A stretch of DNA of 64,000 nt, taken from NCBI RefSeq assembly GCF_030445035.2, contig NC_080689.1, forward strand, positions 27,867,278 through 27,931,277. The letters run 5' to 3'. The notes under the pieces are model-generated. The model did no database searches, was not told where the DNA came from, and saw only the letters and a list, made by a program, of their open reading frames with translations. This DNA comes from Dasypus novemcinctus. Taxonomy: Eukaryota; Chordata; Mammalia; Cingulata; Dasypodidae. The translations under genes and the position numbers were made by a program. The first letter of the stretch is position 1; each line of letters opens with the position of its first letter. Positions 36,700-49,603 of this stretch are shown piece after piece.

Positions 36700-37300
36700 T
36701 CCCAGGTAAGTTTGAATTTCCAATAAAAAAACACAATTTTTTAGTGTTAGTATGTCCCATGAAATATTTGGGACATACTGCAGAGGGCTGAACTGTATCC
36801 CCCCATAATTCATGCCCACCTGAAACCTCAGAATATAAATTTATTTGGAAATAGGGTCCTTGAAGATGTAATCAAGTTAAGACGAGGTGCTACTGGATTA
36901 AGGTGTGCCCTAAATCCAAAGACTGGTGTCTTTATAGGAGGAGGAGACACACACGGGGAAGAAGGCCATGTGGAAATGGAGGCTGAGATTGAGTGAGGCA
37001 ACAACAGGCCAGGAACCCCAGGAGAGCTGGGAGCCACCACAAGCTAGAGACAGGAAAGGATCCTGCCCGAGAGCCTTCAGAGGACAGATGGCCCAGCTGA
37101 CACCTTCATTTCTGATTCTACCCTCCCGGATTGTGAAAGAATACATTTCTTTCTTTGAATCCACCTGGTTTATGGTCATTTGTAATAGCTGCCCTAGGAA
37201 ACTAGTATTACAAAATTATTCATTGTTCATCTGAAATCCAAACATAACTGGATATCCTGTATTGTTATTTGCAGAATATGGCAACTCTTAAAACTTTTGG
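36700..37300. mobile_element. Palindromic old repeat nested in MER5 and itself split
   Basis: Contains a perfect 10-bp stem (GTATGTCCCA at 36750-36759, TGGGACATAC at 36769-36778, 9-nt loop). It resumes after the LTR with AAATTATTCATTGTTCATC. The two halves together match a common mammalian repeat I recognise but cannot name safely. Confidence 0.6.
36779..37212 (+). mobile_element. MLT1/MST-type MaLR LTR
   Basis: Shows 'CCTGAAACCTCAGAATATAA', 'GGAAATAGGGTCCTTG', 'GAGAGCCTTCAGAGGA' and the tail 'GCCCTAGGAAACTAGTATTACA', classic MaLR LTR blocks. It is a solo LTR inside the palindromic repeat. Confidence 0.85.
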
Positions 37301-37438
37301 AAAATACCCATACTTAAGCTCCCCATCCCCTCCCAACCACCCCCAAAGATTTTTGGTCTGTAGTGGGTCTTGAGCCAAGTGTTTATATTAAACATTTCCC
37401 AGGTGCTGTGAGTGTCTGGTCAGGGTTGAAAGCCACTG

Positions 37439-39454
37439 CTCTAATTTCTTGGGACTGAAATATTCCCCCAGTAGCCACATCCACCATAGTTAGTCCCATT
37501 TAGTCATCAGACCCTGACTGTCCCTCTGAACTTTCTATCCCTTCATCCACTCATCCATCCTTCTATTCCATACAGGAGAGCCAAACCTAAGTCAAACATA
37601 TTGCTTTTGAGGCTTTGAGTTAATTTCCGGAATACCTTCTGAATGAATAAAAATAGCAATTTAATCAAACAGACCTCCAGAAAAAGTCAAGAAAGATTTC
37701 TATATTCTGGCAGATGAGGAAAAAAATAGTAAATCATGTTTTTATGGGTTTTAAAACTCTCCAACTCATCTTTAATTCCATTTAACCAATTACAGAAAGC
37801 TAATAGTTTATTAAATGTTTCTAATTATAAGTGGATAAACAGGAAATACCCTAGCCGATCAGAGTAGATTTAGGCCTATATTCTTATAGGCAGTCTTTGA
37901 GGCAAAATAATTACTCTTAAAGCACTGGTTCAATTAAATACATGTTATCCTAAGGGATTTCTCACAAATAGGGTATAAATGATCATTTGTCGTCTTGTCA
38001 GTTGGAGGAAATTAACCCCATCCCAATGTTGAACAATGGGTTGATCTCTTGTATCTATCATGGATATAGTTCTCCACTGTTGTTACAATGAGACAAAGAG
38101 GACAGTGTAGAAATTATTTGATGATCAGTGACCCTGCATATTTTCCTTTCCTAGGGTTCTTCAAAGAGTTTTGTGAATATATTCTCTGAATTTTATGATT
38201 ACATTGAACATGTTGTTTCATCTTCTGACCTTTTGCATTAAAAAACATTGAAGGAACTATGAAAGAATTTGTAAGATTTAAAAAATTTCATTTTTTTTCA
38301 TTGCATTCTATGATGCAATGTCACATACAACATAATTTCTGCAATTAAATATGATTTTTCTGTGAAAATCAAATATGCATTTTAGGGAACTTTATGTACT
38401 CAGGTTAGAAAATGTGATACATTTCAGTATTCTAAAAGGTAATAATTTTATCAAGTATAAATGTTTATGTGTATGAATTAATCCACTTATTTTTCACTTT
38501 TCCCCTATGTGGGAAAGTTAGCCATGATTTACGTTATTAGGGACTTTTTTTTTTTTTTTTTACCCATAATATGAGGATTACTTGTATTCTACTGATTACC
38601 GAGGCCTTGTCCTGCAATTATACAACTTTCTGGAACAGTGCTGTTTTTTTTTTTTTCAAGTACATATACTAGATTCATTAAGACTATCTTCCAGAATAAG
38701 AATTTGGCAGCTATTGGTGGAAGTATACAATATAAAACTATTAACTTAATAACACATAAGAAGTCCACAAAGAGGAGACTGGAAGAGAAAATTCCAGGAG
38801 CAGATTTCTTAATTGCTGTCAACCATTTCCGTTCAGTTCAACAACTGGTTTTGATCAGAATTCAACCTGTGTCCCCCTGTGTGGAAGTGAGAGGGGCACA
38901 GTCGGTCCATGTGCAGGCTCCAGGTCAGCTTCTCATGTCCTGGTGCTTTGCCTGGCTGAGCCATGGAAGTCCCCACATCAGTGACTTGTCTTTAATTCTC
39001 AAGTTTTCCTCTTAGAAATGTGGAGGTAATAATAAAAATACCTGACTCCAGTACATGCCAAATGCCGAGCTGGTACTTATTATTAAAGGTTAACTATTGA
39101 TATTATTATTGTTTTTAATACAGTAACAAAACAGAAATTACTGGAGTACTTCAGCAGGCATCACTGTAATTGTATCAATACTGGAACCCACCAGTTTCCT
39201 TCCTTGCTACAAATCTTCCTTTTAAACCTTATCTCCTCTTTTTCTACATTTAAATAAGCCCTTTCGCTTTCAATTTCTGTCAACAGTTTCTTTTACTTTT
39301 GTATTTTTCCTATTGCCTCTTCCTAATTGTCTCAATGGCTTCTATTTCCTGCATCTCTCTCCATTTTCTAAAGCATGAATTAAGACTTAAGTTACATTTC
39401 CCATAAGGATGGAGAGCAAATAGGGCGGTCGCAGCTCTGCAGCTACAGGCAGTG
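37439..39454. other. Intergenic, mostly unique, two poly-T runs
   Basis: T runs at about 38546-38562 and 38643-38656 could mark small antisense retrocopies but no body is recognised. Confidence 0.5.
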
Positions 39455-39695
39455 ATGATGGCAGTTGACAGGTACACAGCACTCACTGAGGGCCAGGCAC
39501 TCGTCTAAGGTTTTGTATATAATAACTCATTCCATATTTACAACAACACCATGGGCTAGTCTCCCCATTTTATGGATGAGGAAACTGAGGCACAGAGAAA
39601 GTAAACCACCTGGCATGATTACACAGCTTAGGAAAGCCAGGATTTGAATCCAGGTAGTCTCCAAAATTTCTGCTCTTAGCCAGTACTCTGGGGTG
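39455..39695 (-). mobile_element. MIR SINE, antisense, well preserved
   Basis: 'GGCCAGGCACTCGTCTAAGG', 'GATGAGGAAACTGAGGCACA' and 'CAGGATTTGAATCCAGG' give an almost full antisense MIR. Confidence 0.9.
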
Positions 39696-40054
39696 ACTTC
39701 TGGAGAAATAGTAGGAGTTAGGGGACTGTAATACAGTGACACTTAGGATCGTGGGATTTTAAAGTTGGAAGGAAGACTAGTGGTCTGGTTATTTGCTTCT
39801 CCCACTATACAAAGTGGAAACGGGTGCAGAGTGATTTTTAAAGGTCACCAGCAGGGCAAGCACTGTGCCTCCTGGGACTGTAAAACGTGTTACTCTGCCT
39901 CAGGCTTCCTGGGACAAGTAAAACAAAGCACCCTTTTGGACTGAACTTGAAGTCTGACACAAGGACTGTGGTTGTTTCTATCTCATCCTTCAATTCTAAA
40001 GGACCCCGATATGGTTATTGTCCTTTTTTTGCATACTGTGTGTGTATTTTAACT

Positions 40055-40300
40055 GGGTTCCTAAAATTTTATTATTTATTTATTTATTTATATTTTGAAA
40101 GAAGCTTCAGAGTACATAAATGTTACATCGAAAATATAGGGGCATTTCCATATACCCCACAGCCTCATCTTCCTTCTGTAACCTAAAACTTCTTTGACGA
40201 TAAAGCAAAAAAAAAAAAAAAACCCACAAAAACACTGGGGGAACATTACAGAAGAAATCGTCACTGTACACAAAAGATAACAGATCTTATGGTCATGAAA
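40055..40300 (-). mobile_element. L1 3' end fragment, antisense
   Basis: (ATTT)n at 40071-40092, then 'TACATAAATGTTACATCG' and 'GGGGCATTTCCATATACCC', matching the start of the lineage L1 3' UTR in antisense as at 21.45 kb. Confidence 0.65.
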
Positions 40301-40429
40301 GACACAATGAAAAAATTTTTTTATTTTTATTTTTGTACTTTATTTGTTTCTTATTATTTTAATTAACTTTTTTGGCTTTGTTTTTGGGGAGATTTTGGAT
40401 TTGCAGAAGGGTCACAACTATGGCAGGGG

Positions 40430-40960
40430 AAGATAACTTGTGGGGGGGGTGTCAGAGATGGGGAGATGTGTGGGAAGGGGTACACCTAGGGCATGCCTCT
40501 AAGGCAGATGAATATGTTCAAGTGTTCTTGGGGCACTTTGTTGGTGGGTGGAGACCCACACAATAACTGAAAGAATATTGAATTCCATTCTGGGAAGTCT
40601 TGCTACATTATCTAATAGAGTAGCAAGGATCTCCCAAGTACATGGGCAGTACATGTACCAAGTACATGCGCAGGAGGACAGACCATTACGCCAGGCCCTT
40701 GATACTGATGGCTGTACTTATGAACCTTGTTTTTGTGAAATTGAAACTTAGCCTAGTTTTATACATTGCCTGAGGGTTACCTCCTGAAAGCCTCCATGTT
40801 GCTCAAATGTGGCCTCTCTCTAAGTCAAACCCAGCATATAAACACACTACCTTTCCCCTAGTGTGTGGCGTGACTCCCAGGCATGAGTGTCCCTGGCACC
40901 GAGGGATTATTACCGAGCACCGACTGGTGATGCATTTAATTGGGTTTTGACACTGGCGAG
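40430..40960. mobile_element. Possible xenarthran interspersed repeat, unnamed
   Basis: The stretch around 40735-40910, with 'GAAACTTAGCCTAGTTTTAT', 'GCTCAAATGTGGCCTCTCTC' and 'GTGACTCCCAGGCATGAGTG', feels like a recurrent repeat, but I cannot assign a family. Confidence 0.3.
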
Positions 40961-42984
40961 TCACTTGATGAACAGAACAAACATCTGGACTTTGCTTGAA
41001 ATCATCTTCAGAAAGACATAGGCATGGTGGTAGTTTATTCTTTCTGAACAAAAAAGCTTTTAGGAAGTGATGTTTGAGAGAAATCACTCAGCTCTCTTTG
41101 TCAACAGATGGAGATTAGTTGGGTATTTGAGATAGTCTTTTCTTTGGAATTTCTGGAATCATAGCTTAGTAGGACCCTTCACTAATGTGTAAGGAATGGG
41201 ACATCAAGTGGCTTTAGTTGCTAAAATACAAAATTTCTGTAATCAGTAACAGCAGGACCATGGTTTTTGCCTTACCTCATTTCTTATCACACTTCTCCTA
41301 AACATGAGAGCCCTGCAATTAATCAAGAACAAGATTTTTCATTCTCATCTTTAGGTCCTGGCTTCTTTAGTGCTGGGACTTACACGGGCTTGGAATTTAT
41401 TGGCTAGATCTTTAAAACAAATGGCTATATGCCTTTCGTCCCCCTAGGAAACCTGCTTGGTTGTTTGTCCTATAATTTTCATGACAACCAAAGAAGGCTG
41501 TTAAAGTTTTTGTTGTTGTTGTTGTTTGTTTGTTTTGTTTTCTCAGAAAGTAAAAGCCATAGAACTGTCATGACAGTGGAAGCTATTTGATGAGAGCTTG
41601 ACCTTTCATTGTATTTTTCAAGGTTGTGCATTTGGACTCTTACTACACTTGTACCTTGTTTAAAGTGATATATAGTAAGAAAAAGGGCCTCGACTTAATC
41701 ATCTTTTGCATGTAGCTCATTTAAATCATTTTTATTGCTATAAAAACAAGAAAAATTCCCCTACAATTGCAGACCCTGGGTAATGAAAGCCAATGCAATA
41801 GCTCAGATATTCTGATTCCTTTTTCAGTAGATGGGACATGCCTGGGACCACGTTAGGTTTCCGTCACACATTAAGATTTATCATTTTGGAACTTGATATA
41901 TTGCAAATATTTCATGGCTTTCTATTTTCAGCTAGTAAATGAAATATGGAGGCAGAGGCACTGAAAAACGTCAGTGCTAAGATGGCAACCCAGGCTCGAA
42001 TGTGAACTTCCACTAACTGCATATTTGTGTTGTGCCCATCATTATGCCTCGAGGTGCAGTGGAGTTCTGTTTGCCACTGAATGGTAGACAGTTTCTAGGA
42101 AGGACATTTATGACTCCACATACATAAGCCTATAAAATTGTAAGATCCTAGGAGACTATACTTAAACATGGTTGATTATTGTGGTTGAAATAAAAAGAAA
42201 GAGTTTTCTGGCAAATTTCTGGATCTGAGTATTTTGTCTTTCCCTGCCTGGGTTACTCAATTTGCATAGAGACGAGGTACAATTTGAAAATCATAGCTGT
42301 TCACAAATGGTGAACAGTGCTGCACTAGAGCTACTGCTACGGGTAATCCTAGGACAAAGAGATCATTTGCAATAAAAGAGAATTTGTGATATACCCATGT
42401 CTAATTTGGGAATTGTTCCCATTCGTGGATTATCTGCCACAGTCAGTGTCTTTGTTGTTGTCTTCCTGGACAACTCTGTAACTTGCTTTGTTAAAAGAAA
42501 AGAATATTGAATTGCCAGTTTGTGAATGAAATTGGATTTATTTTTGGTCCTATATCAGATATCTACAGCTAAACAAGGGCAGAACATCAAGAAACAAATA
42601 CATTGTTTCTTCATGGTTGCCTGAAATATTGAAGAGTGATGTTGGATGAGTTGTTTCCAAGGCGACTCTGATGAGGCATGAAAAACTTAGTGTGCTTTCC
42701 TTGTATCTGGGGATATTAGTTAAAGTCTCTCTTCTGATATGATATTCTCTGTAATCTCTTATCACAAATGATAAGATCTATGATAATGAGGAGGATTGTT
42801 AGTATGACAGTATTGCACAACAAATCTGAACAGAAGCCTTGACTGATGATCATGGTGATCGCACAGTTGTGTATATTGGTAGACATTTGTCACTATTTTA
42901 TGTTATCTTGGGAGTTCTCTCAAAGCAAATAGATATTTTCAAGATTGTTAAAGAGAGGCAAAATAAGACGATTATATACTTGAG
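40961..42984. other. Intergenic, nothing recognised
   Basis: One (TTG)n-like tract at about 41507-41540. Otherwise unique-looking sequence. Confidence 0.55.
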
Positions 42985-43206
42985 GTTTGGAGTCAAATAC
43001 TTAAATTCAAATTCTTGTTCTGCCACTTTGTAGCTATCTGATTTTGGGCAAGTAGTTAATTTTTCTAAACTTCAAATTCCTCACATGTAAGAAAGGGTGA
43101 AAATTATCCCTCTTTAATAATATTTTGTGTGTGAGGATTAGGGAGATAATCCAGTAAAGTACTTAGTACATTCTTTGCTTGGTCAATAGGGAGCACTCAA
43201 TAAACT
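42985..43206 (+). mobile_element. MIR SINE
   Basis: 'TTCTGCCACTTTGTAGCTAT', 'TTTTGGGCAAGTAGTTAA' and 'AGCACTCAATAAACTGG' in MIR order. Confidence 0.85.
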
Positions 43207-43309
43207 GGTTAACAGTACTACAATGAAGAAAGAGTGTAGGTCATCTGATTTTTTAATCTTTCAATTTGGAAGATGTTGGCATAAAGGAACTTGGGATATG
43301 GGGCATAGA

Positions 43310-43540
43310 AATACCAACTGGCATTTACTGCATGCCTTATGAGTATCTGGCACTGTGGCAGACACTTAAAATGTCAACTGTCTCATTTAATCTTTACAAC
43401 AACCCAGAGAGTAGATACTATTAGTCTTATTTTACAGACAAGGAAATTGGAGCTCAGAATGGCAAACGAACTTTCACAAGATTACAGAGGTAGAAAGCTG
43501 GGATTTGAATTCAGAGTTGTCTGACTCCACAAACCAGCAT
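43310..43540 (-). mobile_element. MIR SINE, antisense
   Basis: 'TTTACAACAACCCAGAGAG', 'TTTTACAGACAAGGAAATTG' and 'GGGATTTGAATTCAGAG'. It lies 100 bp from the sense MIR before it, giving an inverted pair. Confidence 0.85.
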
Positions 43541-44199
43541 TGATGGGTTTTGTTGAGTCTTGCAGAAGTGAGGCCATATATATAGATCTTATCTCACCCC
43601 CAGTGCTCAGCAAATATTTACAGCAACTTAATAAATGATGAATACATGAGAATGGCAAGGTGCCATTGTTTTTTAACAGGTACAGAGGAATTTCACATCC
43701 CGCAAAAATTAATCTGTAATACCAAGGCCAAGGCAGAGGCTACTTATCAATTTCATCACTCCAAGCTCCATAACAGCAGGGGTCAGAAGTTTTCATGTTG
43801 CTTCCAAAATATGCAACTGTCTTGGAGCTTGGGACTTCACTCTGAGTGGGCACAGATTACCTGCCTTCTGACCTGGTTGGATCTGAGTTTCGCTTATCTC
43901 TGTCATGGCCACAACTCACCTTTGAAAACTGGTGAAAACATCTCCTTAAGTAAGAAAATTGGGCATGTGGTGGGAGATGTGAACCTGGCCTGTGTGTGTG
44001 TGCACATGCACAAACACTTCACAGAAGCTGCAGACAGACATGGTACATAAAAGTTCACCATCCCTGAGAAAACCTTTTGGGTGTGTTCTCCACCTCCTTT
44101 TGTGGTATTCGGTTGATATGTATTTATCCTTTCATCAGTCATTTTCTTTCTCTTGTACAGAATTCCTTGATCACCTGCAGTGTACCATTTTAAGAAATG
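43541..44199. other. Intergenic, nothing recognised
   Basis: A 134-codon frame at 43646-44050 has no identifiable domain and overlaps a minus-strand frame. Confidence 0.5.
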
Positions 44200-47100
44200 T
44201 GATGCAATGCTGCATTTATGTGTAGCAAAGATTGTAAGGATAATGTTTTAAAACAGACACAATGTACAGTTTTCAAGAGAGAACCTTTTAAGTTTTAAGT
44301 GTTTCTTCCAGAATTAGGGTCAAATCTCTTAAATTAGGCTTTAATTTATTTTAAATTTGACACTAAGCCTCAATATTCCTGGGAGTGATAGTTGCATTTT
44401 CCTGGGTCAAATGCACTGCATCTTAATCCAAGACTCCTATGGGGATAATTTCATTCTTAGCTTATAATATAGAAGAAAAAAAAACTACATGAAAATTATA
44501 GGAGAATGGTGTAGGGAGAGTTTAGAAGTCCTCACTGAGGAATATAGGTTTGTGATTTCTCTGGTTCTCAAGAATTTTTCCATGATTTGAAATAAAACCT
44601 GATTCACAATTGATGCATATAAATACTTGTTGAATGAATGAATGCATTTTTGCTGTAAGTTAAAATGTCCCTGAGTCTGGACTGGAATATGATAGGGTAA
44701 AGCATTACTCCTCCTTTGTTCTGGTTAGTTAACAGAGTCATACTGAAGATACATAAAAGTCGACAAAATAATGAATGGATAATTTATAAACATTTATATT
44801 TCAGTATTAGGAAATATGGTAAGACTAGGAAAACAATGATTTGTGTCCTAAGACAATGGTTTGTACAGAATTGTTAGTCAGGCAATGAATGCTTTATGGA
44901 TTACAGTTTAAGAAGATTAAATGTCACATATGACATACATGTATGACAGACAATGCTTCTGAGTTTGAAATGAACATACCATCAATTATACACATGAGAA
45001 ACATTGCCAGTCCAATTCTGGGCTATGGAATATATACTTTTTTTTGATAAGACATTTCAAATTACTACATATCTCAGGCAGCATGCAGGAAAAGTCATTT
45101 ATTGTACATTTGTTAGGACACACCTTGCAATAAGCTTCCATTTTTTTGGTAGTTAGGTCAAGAATATAGAAACCATTGAAATGATAGCATGGTTGAAGTC
45201 AGCAGTTGCATTTACTGGCTGAGAGAGCGCATTTCTGGTAAAAATAAAAGTCTCTGAATTCATTCATAATAAAATGCACAGTGATCATAAACTCAATTCT
45301 TAAAAATTGTTTTTCACAATTAATTTTCATTTATTGGTGAAAGAGCAGCTGCAGGGAATCTCAATTCTGAGAGCTGGTTGTACATAACAGCAGGAATTTA
45401 TTCTTCTGTGGGCTCACGTGGTTACAACAAAGATGCTTACCATTTGAAATACATTTTATAACAACGGTGCTATACAAACATCACAAATATTTGGTGTTTT
45501 GGAGTCTTAACAAATATTATGCTGTGGTTATTTCACAAAGAGACTAGATCAACAGGCAGTGTAAATCACATATATCTTAAGATTTTAAAAATACATTTTA
45601 TACAATAGGTTTCTAATTTCTTCAGTAGCATTTCATTTAGGAATTTCTTGTCTTCATACTTGCAGTCCTTAAAGAAACTACTAATCTCTGGCACATGCCA
45701 AGAAAGTCAATAGGATTGATAGTTCCCCACAGGAATATGGCTGAGTGTACATTGAATCACAGAGTCAACAAAGCAACATCTAATTTATAACAGATTATTT
45801 CTAAAATTTAAATAAGACCTAATTATTTTAAAAGATAGTTTGAACAAAACTATAGGAATCAAAAATTTTATTTACAAAATATTTGAATATATTTTTAAAT
45901 GGCTAGTTCTTGCTGACTGCACGAATTAAATATCCTCCTCCGTGCACATTGTCTGCAAACCTTTTGTGCAACGTTGTTAGCCCTCTGAGTTAACTTACAT
46001 GAAATGGCTAGGTGGGAATATTAGATGGTCATTTAACTTCATGTAGGCTAGAAAGGGAACATTTTAAAGCCTTCCGTGTTAGACAAGACCTATCATTAAT
46101 GTTGGTGATTTAATTTGGAAGGATTAGCTAAAATACCCAAACGTAGTTTAGTACAGTATGACAATTATAGGAAAGACTGAAAAATTTAGTGTCAAATGGT
46201 AGAATTCTAATCTAGCATTCTCTGGTTGGTCCGAGTTGGTTTAGTTCTCATTTCCAAGGCTTCTGTGTAATACATTGGCTTAAAAAAGATTTTCCTTGGT
46301 CCTTAGAGATACAAAATATTGACTTTCAAAAGATAGAGAATGATAGGGTGAGCATTTCTTACAATTACATTCATAATAAAAGAAGTTAATCTACACTTTA
46401 CAGATCTTTAAACTCTGGTCTTTGGCAGAAGCTTTATAAAATCACTTCCTCCACCTTTGACATTTATTTTAGACCATTTTCCTCCTTGGTGATGTCAGGT
46501 ATATGGTCACTTGTTCACTACACTTGAAAACACTACAGATATAAAAATATTTGAGATTAGCACATATTCTTTTTGAAAGTTAAACTTCAAATTATATTAA
46601 TTCATTCATACCAGAGAAGACATTTTACACAAACATTTCTAACAATGTTGCTTAAGATCATAATTTTAACAATATGGTTAGCAAAGAGGGTGTGTATGTA
46701 CTTTTATTCCTCCACAAAATCGTGTCACTGAAACACACTGGAAGGATCCACTGGAATCTTTTAAAATGGTATACATTGTGTTTCCCACAATATGAGTCAT
46801 ATATGATGTATATACCTTTATGTGTGTATGTGTGTGCATGTACTCACAATGGTAAGTCTTATAGAATACATTCATTGGCATGAAAGAATAAAAACTGAAA
46901 AATTCGGTCAAGTGCCCATATGTATTACCGACACACTGCCACTTAGGGATTGCAAAATGCAGTAAAGTTACTTTAAAAAATAGCATTAGTCATTTGAACA
47001 ATGTTCAGGACCAACTAGAGGAACATTAGTTGTTCAAGGCAAGATCGCTTTCTCTCCAATTTTCCCTCTGTTCTTCCCACTCTTCCTGTCTTTGCAAGGT

Positions 47101-49276
47101 ATTTGTGATGGATCTTTGAACTGTGAATACAGAGGCAAAAGTGTTCTTCTTTCCATTTTTGCCCTGTGCGGGGAATTCACGATCACCTCTTAGGAAGAGG
47201 AGGTTTCTGGCACCCTGATATGTCACCCTTGTCTCTGTGGATGGCCTCTTGTGCTAGCTCAGGATGAGACTGCTATTCAAAGTATCCACCATACCTCTTC
47301 AGTGGGAAAGAATTGCCATCGGTAACCAGAATAAGGCCAAGAGAAGTTCTAACATTGTTTCCTACCTGAATTCTCTCTTCTTATTCTTGTCTCTTAGAAT
47401 ACCTCCAGGGGCACCGAGCAGTGATTTTTACATGTATACAGTAGGTCTAGAATGCTAGTTCCTGCCCTTGCCCTTGCCTAGGAAGCTACAAATGTTTCCT
47501 CAGTGTGAGCTTTCTACTGACTACACAAATTAATAAATGAAACCCCGGGGAAGTCCCATTGTAATAACAGTTATGCCAACAATTATTATTATGGCTTATT
47601 AGAATAGTGTTGAATTGCACCACTGACTTCTGAAAATCACCATGAATGGCACTGAGAGGCAAAGCTGTTGGGGAATTAAAAGCAACTATCTGTTACCTTC
47701 TAATATCAAGGCCTTTTAAATATAGCACAAGAACAGGGACTATAGGATATGTAAGTTTTTCACCCTAAACCTTCTGAGAGAAATTTTTAATCCAGGTTTG
47801 TTTCAAGATTTCAAGGTGTGAACCAATAACTCAAGCCATGGTTTGTGGACAAAGGCAAGCCACTACTCTAACTTTGCCTCGGGCACAAGAGCTTCTATAA
47901 AAACTACTGTGGGCTACAAAAGTCTGGGGAGATAATTGAGGCTATGGATTTTGGTGATGGATCTGAGTGAATTCCAGTCAATTTGATCCAGCCCCTTTCC
48001 CCAAAAGGTTGTACTTCCCATCACCAAAGAGGTTTGATATTGGAGATCATTCTAAGAAGTGTCTTAAAAAACTTGAATTAAATAAAAGACCATGGAAATG
48101 AAGATGTACATGAAGGTGGAGACAGAGGGAGGAGGGACTGTGCTTTAGCTGGAGCTACTTGTGATCAAGTTGAGAGAGAGAAATAGGACCGTTGAGAAAG
48201 AGCCAATGAGAAAATGCTCTCAGAGATAGACATACACACCCAAGTGATTTGGCCAGAAACAGGAGAAGAAATACAGATTTTAGAGAAGCAGGAAAAACAT
48301 GAAATTATGCATCATGTGTTCTAATTTCTGAAAAAGAAATAGCCATTCCAAAATATCTGACAAGGTTATCTCTTTCTTTTGTTAAGCTAAAACCAGTTTG
48401 TGGTATTTGTCATGGCAGCTCTGACCAACTAAGGCAGACAGGTATATCAGTGTTGTGCTTACATTTTAAGCTTTCTTTTAAAGACTTTGAATTACTTTCC
48501 TGGATCAAATGGAAGGGTCAAAACACATACGGATGTTTTATATATATGTAATCTTTTCAGGATTGATTTAACAAAATATACTCATACATGTATACACATA
48601 CATAACTCACAATCTTAAATTCCCTTCTCTAAACCAGTTTTGTAAGCAGGTATTTGCTCACTCTCCACTCCCAGTTCTGCATCAGTTCAAATGAAAGAAA
48701 CTAAAAGGGAGCTTCTGGAGGCCAGGAGATCAATTCTACATTGGGTGTGGTTTTCAGGCTTTATGGACCACGTGACACCTTGAAAACATCTCCTTCTAAA
48801 CCTAAACCATCACTCATAGCCAGGGATAGTTTTAGGTCAGTCAGTCCATGTCCACCCAGCAGAATGTGTCTTTCAGGATAACTCAGTACTGTTTTACAGT
48901 GGCTTAGCATGAAGGTAAACTAGCCAGGGCTAATCAATTAAGAGAAAATTGCTCAAGGTCATTTTCAAGGCCATTGGACAGTCAGGCCAAGCAGATCAGC
49001 TGTTGGTTTTTAAAAGTACTTGAAAAGCTGATTAGAAGTCTCTTTGATTTGAGAGCCTACTAAGAAGCTCAATTACACCAGAAAAGAATATTTGTAAGGA
49101 TTTTCCCTTCAAATAATATTGTAAGTTTGAATGGAAGACAGTTCTGCCCATATATATGAATATATTGTGAATAGTAGGAACCTACCATTTAAGCTTTTAA
49201 GCATCTTTCTGGAAGGAAGTAGTTAAACAGTGAGTGGCATTAACTCTTCTTGGCCACAGGCATACAGAATAGTAGA

Positions 49277-49482
49277 CAAAGGGTTCTTAAACCTGAGCAT
49301 ACATCAGAGGCACCCCAAGGGCTTGTTAAAACACACATTGCTGGGCCCACATCCAGAATGTCTGATTCCTTGGGTCTGGCCTAGGTAGGGATCATAGGTG
49401 AGACCCAAGAACTTGCATTTCTAACAAATTTCCAAGTGACGTTGATGCATTTGGTCTAGGGACCAAACTTCAAGAATCACTA
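49277..49482 (+). mobile_element. MER5A hAT MITE, nearly full length
   Basis: 'GGGCTTGTTAAAACACACAT', 'TTGCTGGGCCCACATCCAG', 'GAACTTGCATTTCTAACAA' and 'GTCTAGGGACCAAACTT' in MER5A order. It is one of very few repeats in the 44-56 kb block. Confidence 0.85.
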
Positions 49483-49577
49483 TAATAGCTTCTTCTAAAA
49501 TGCACTACAGTCGACCAAACCATTTTAATTTCACGCCCAGGACAAACCTTTATTGTGGAATGTGAAGGTCGGTATTG

Positions 49578-49603
49578 CCCCCCCGCCCACCCCACCCCAC
49601 CCC
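49578..49603 (-). repeat. C-rich block; G-quadruplex candidate on the minus strand
   Basis: Plus strand shows five runs of three to seven C separated by single A or G bases. The minus strand therefore carries at least four G-tracts of three or more, enough for a G-quadruplex. If the 3' UTR reaches this far it would be in the SLC8A1 transcript. Confidence 0.6.

Larger units (their letters stand above)
36635..37438 (+). mobile_element. MER5-type hAT MITE, interrupted by nested elements
   Basis: Starts CAGTGGTTTTTCATACC and ends AAAGCCACTG: perfect 6-bp terminal inverted repeats. Flanks GACTAATT and CTCTAATT match at 6 of 8 bases, fitting an 8-bp hAT duplication. Recognisable MER5 sequence lies at 36635-36690 and about 37300-37438; the middle is the palindromic repeat and LTR below. 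Confidence 0.75.

Noticed and set aside
38546-38656. Two poly-T runs as retrocopy tails
   Set aside because: No recognisable body or flanking duplication was found beside either run.
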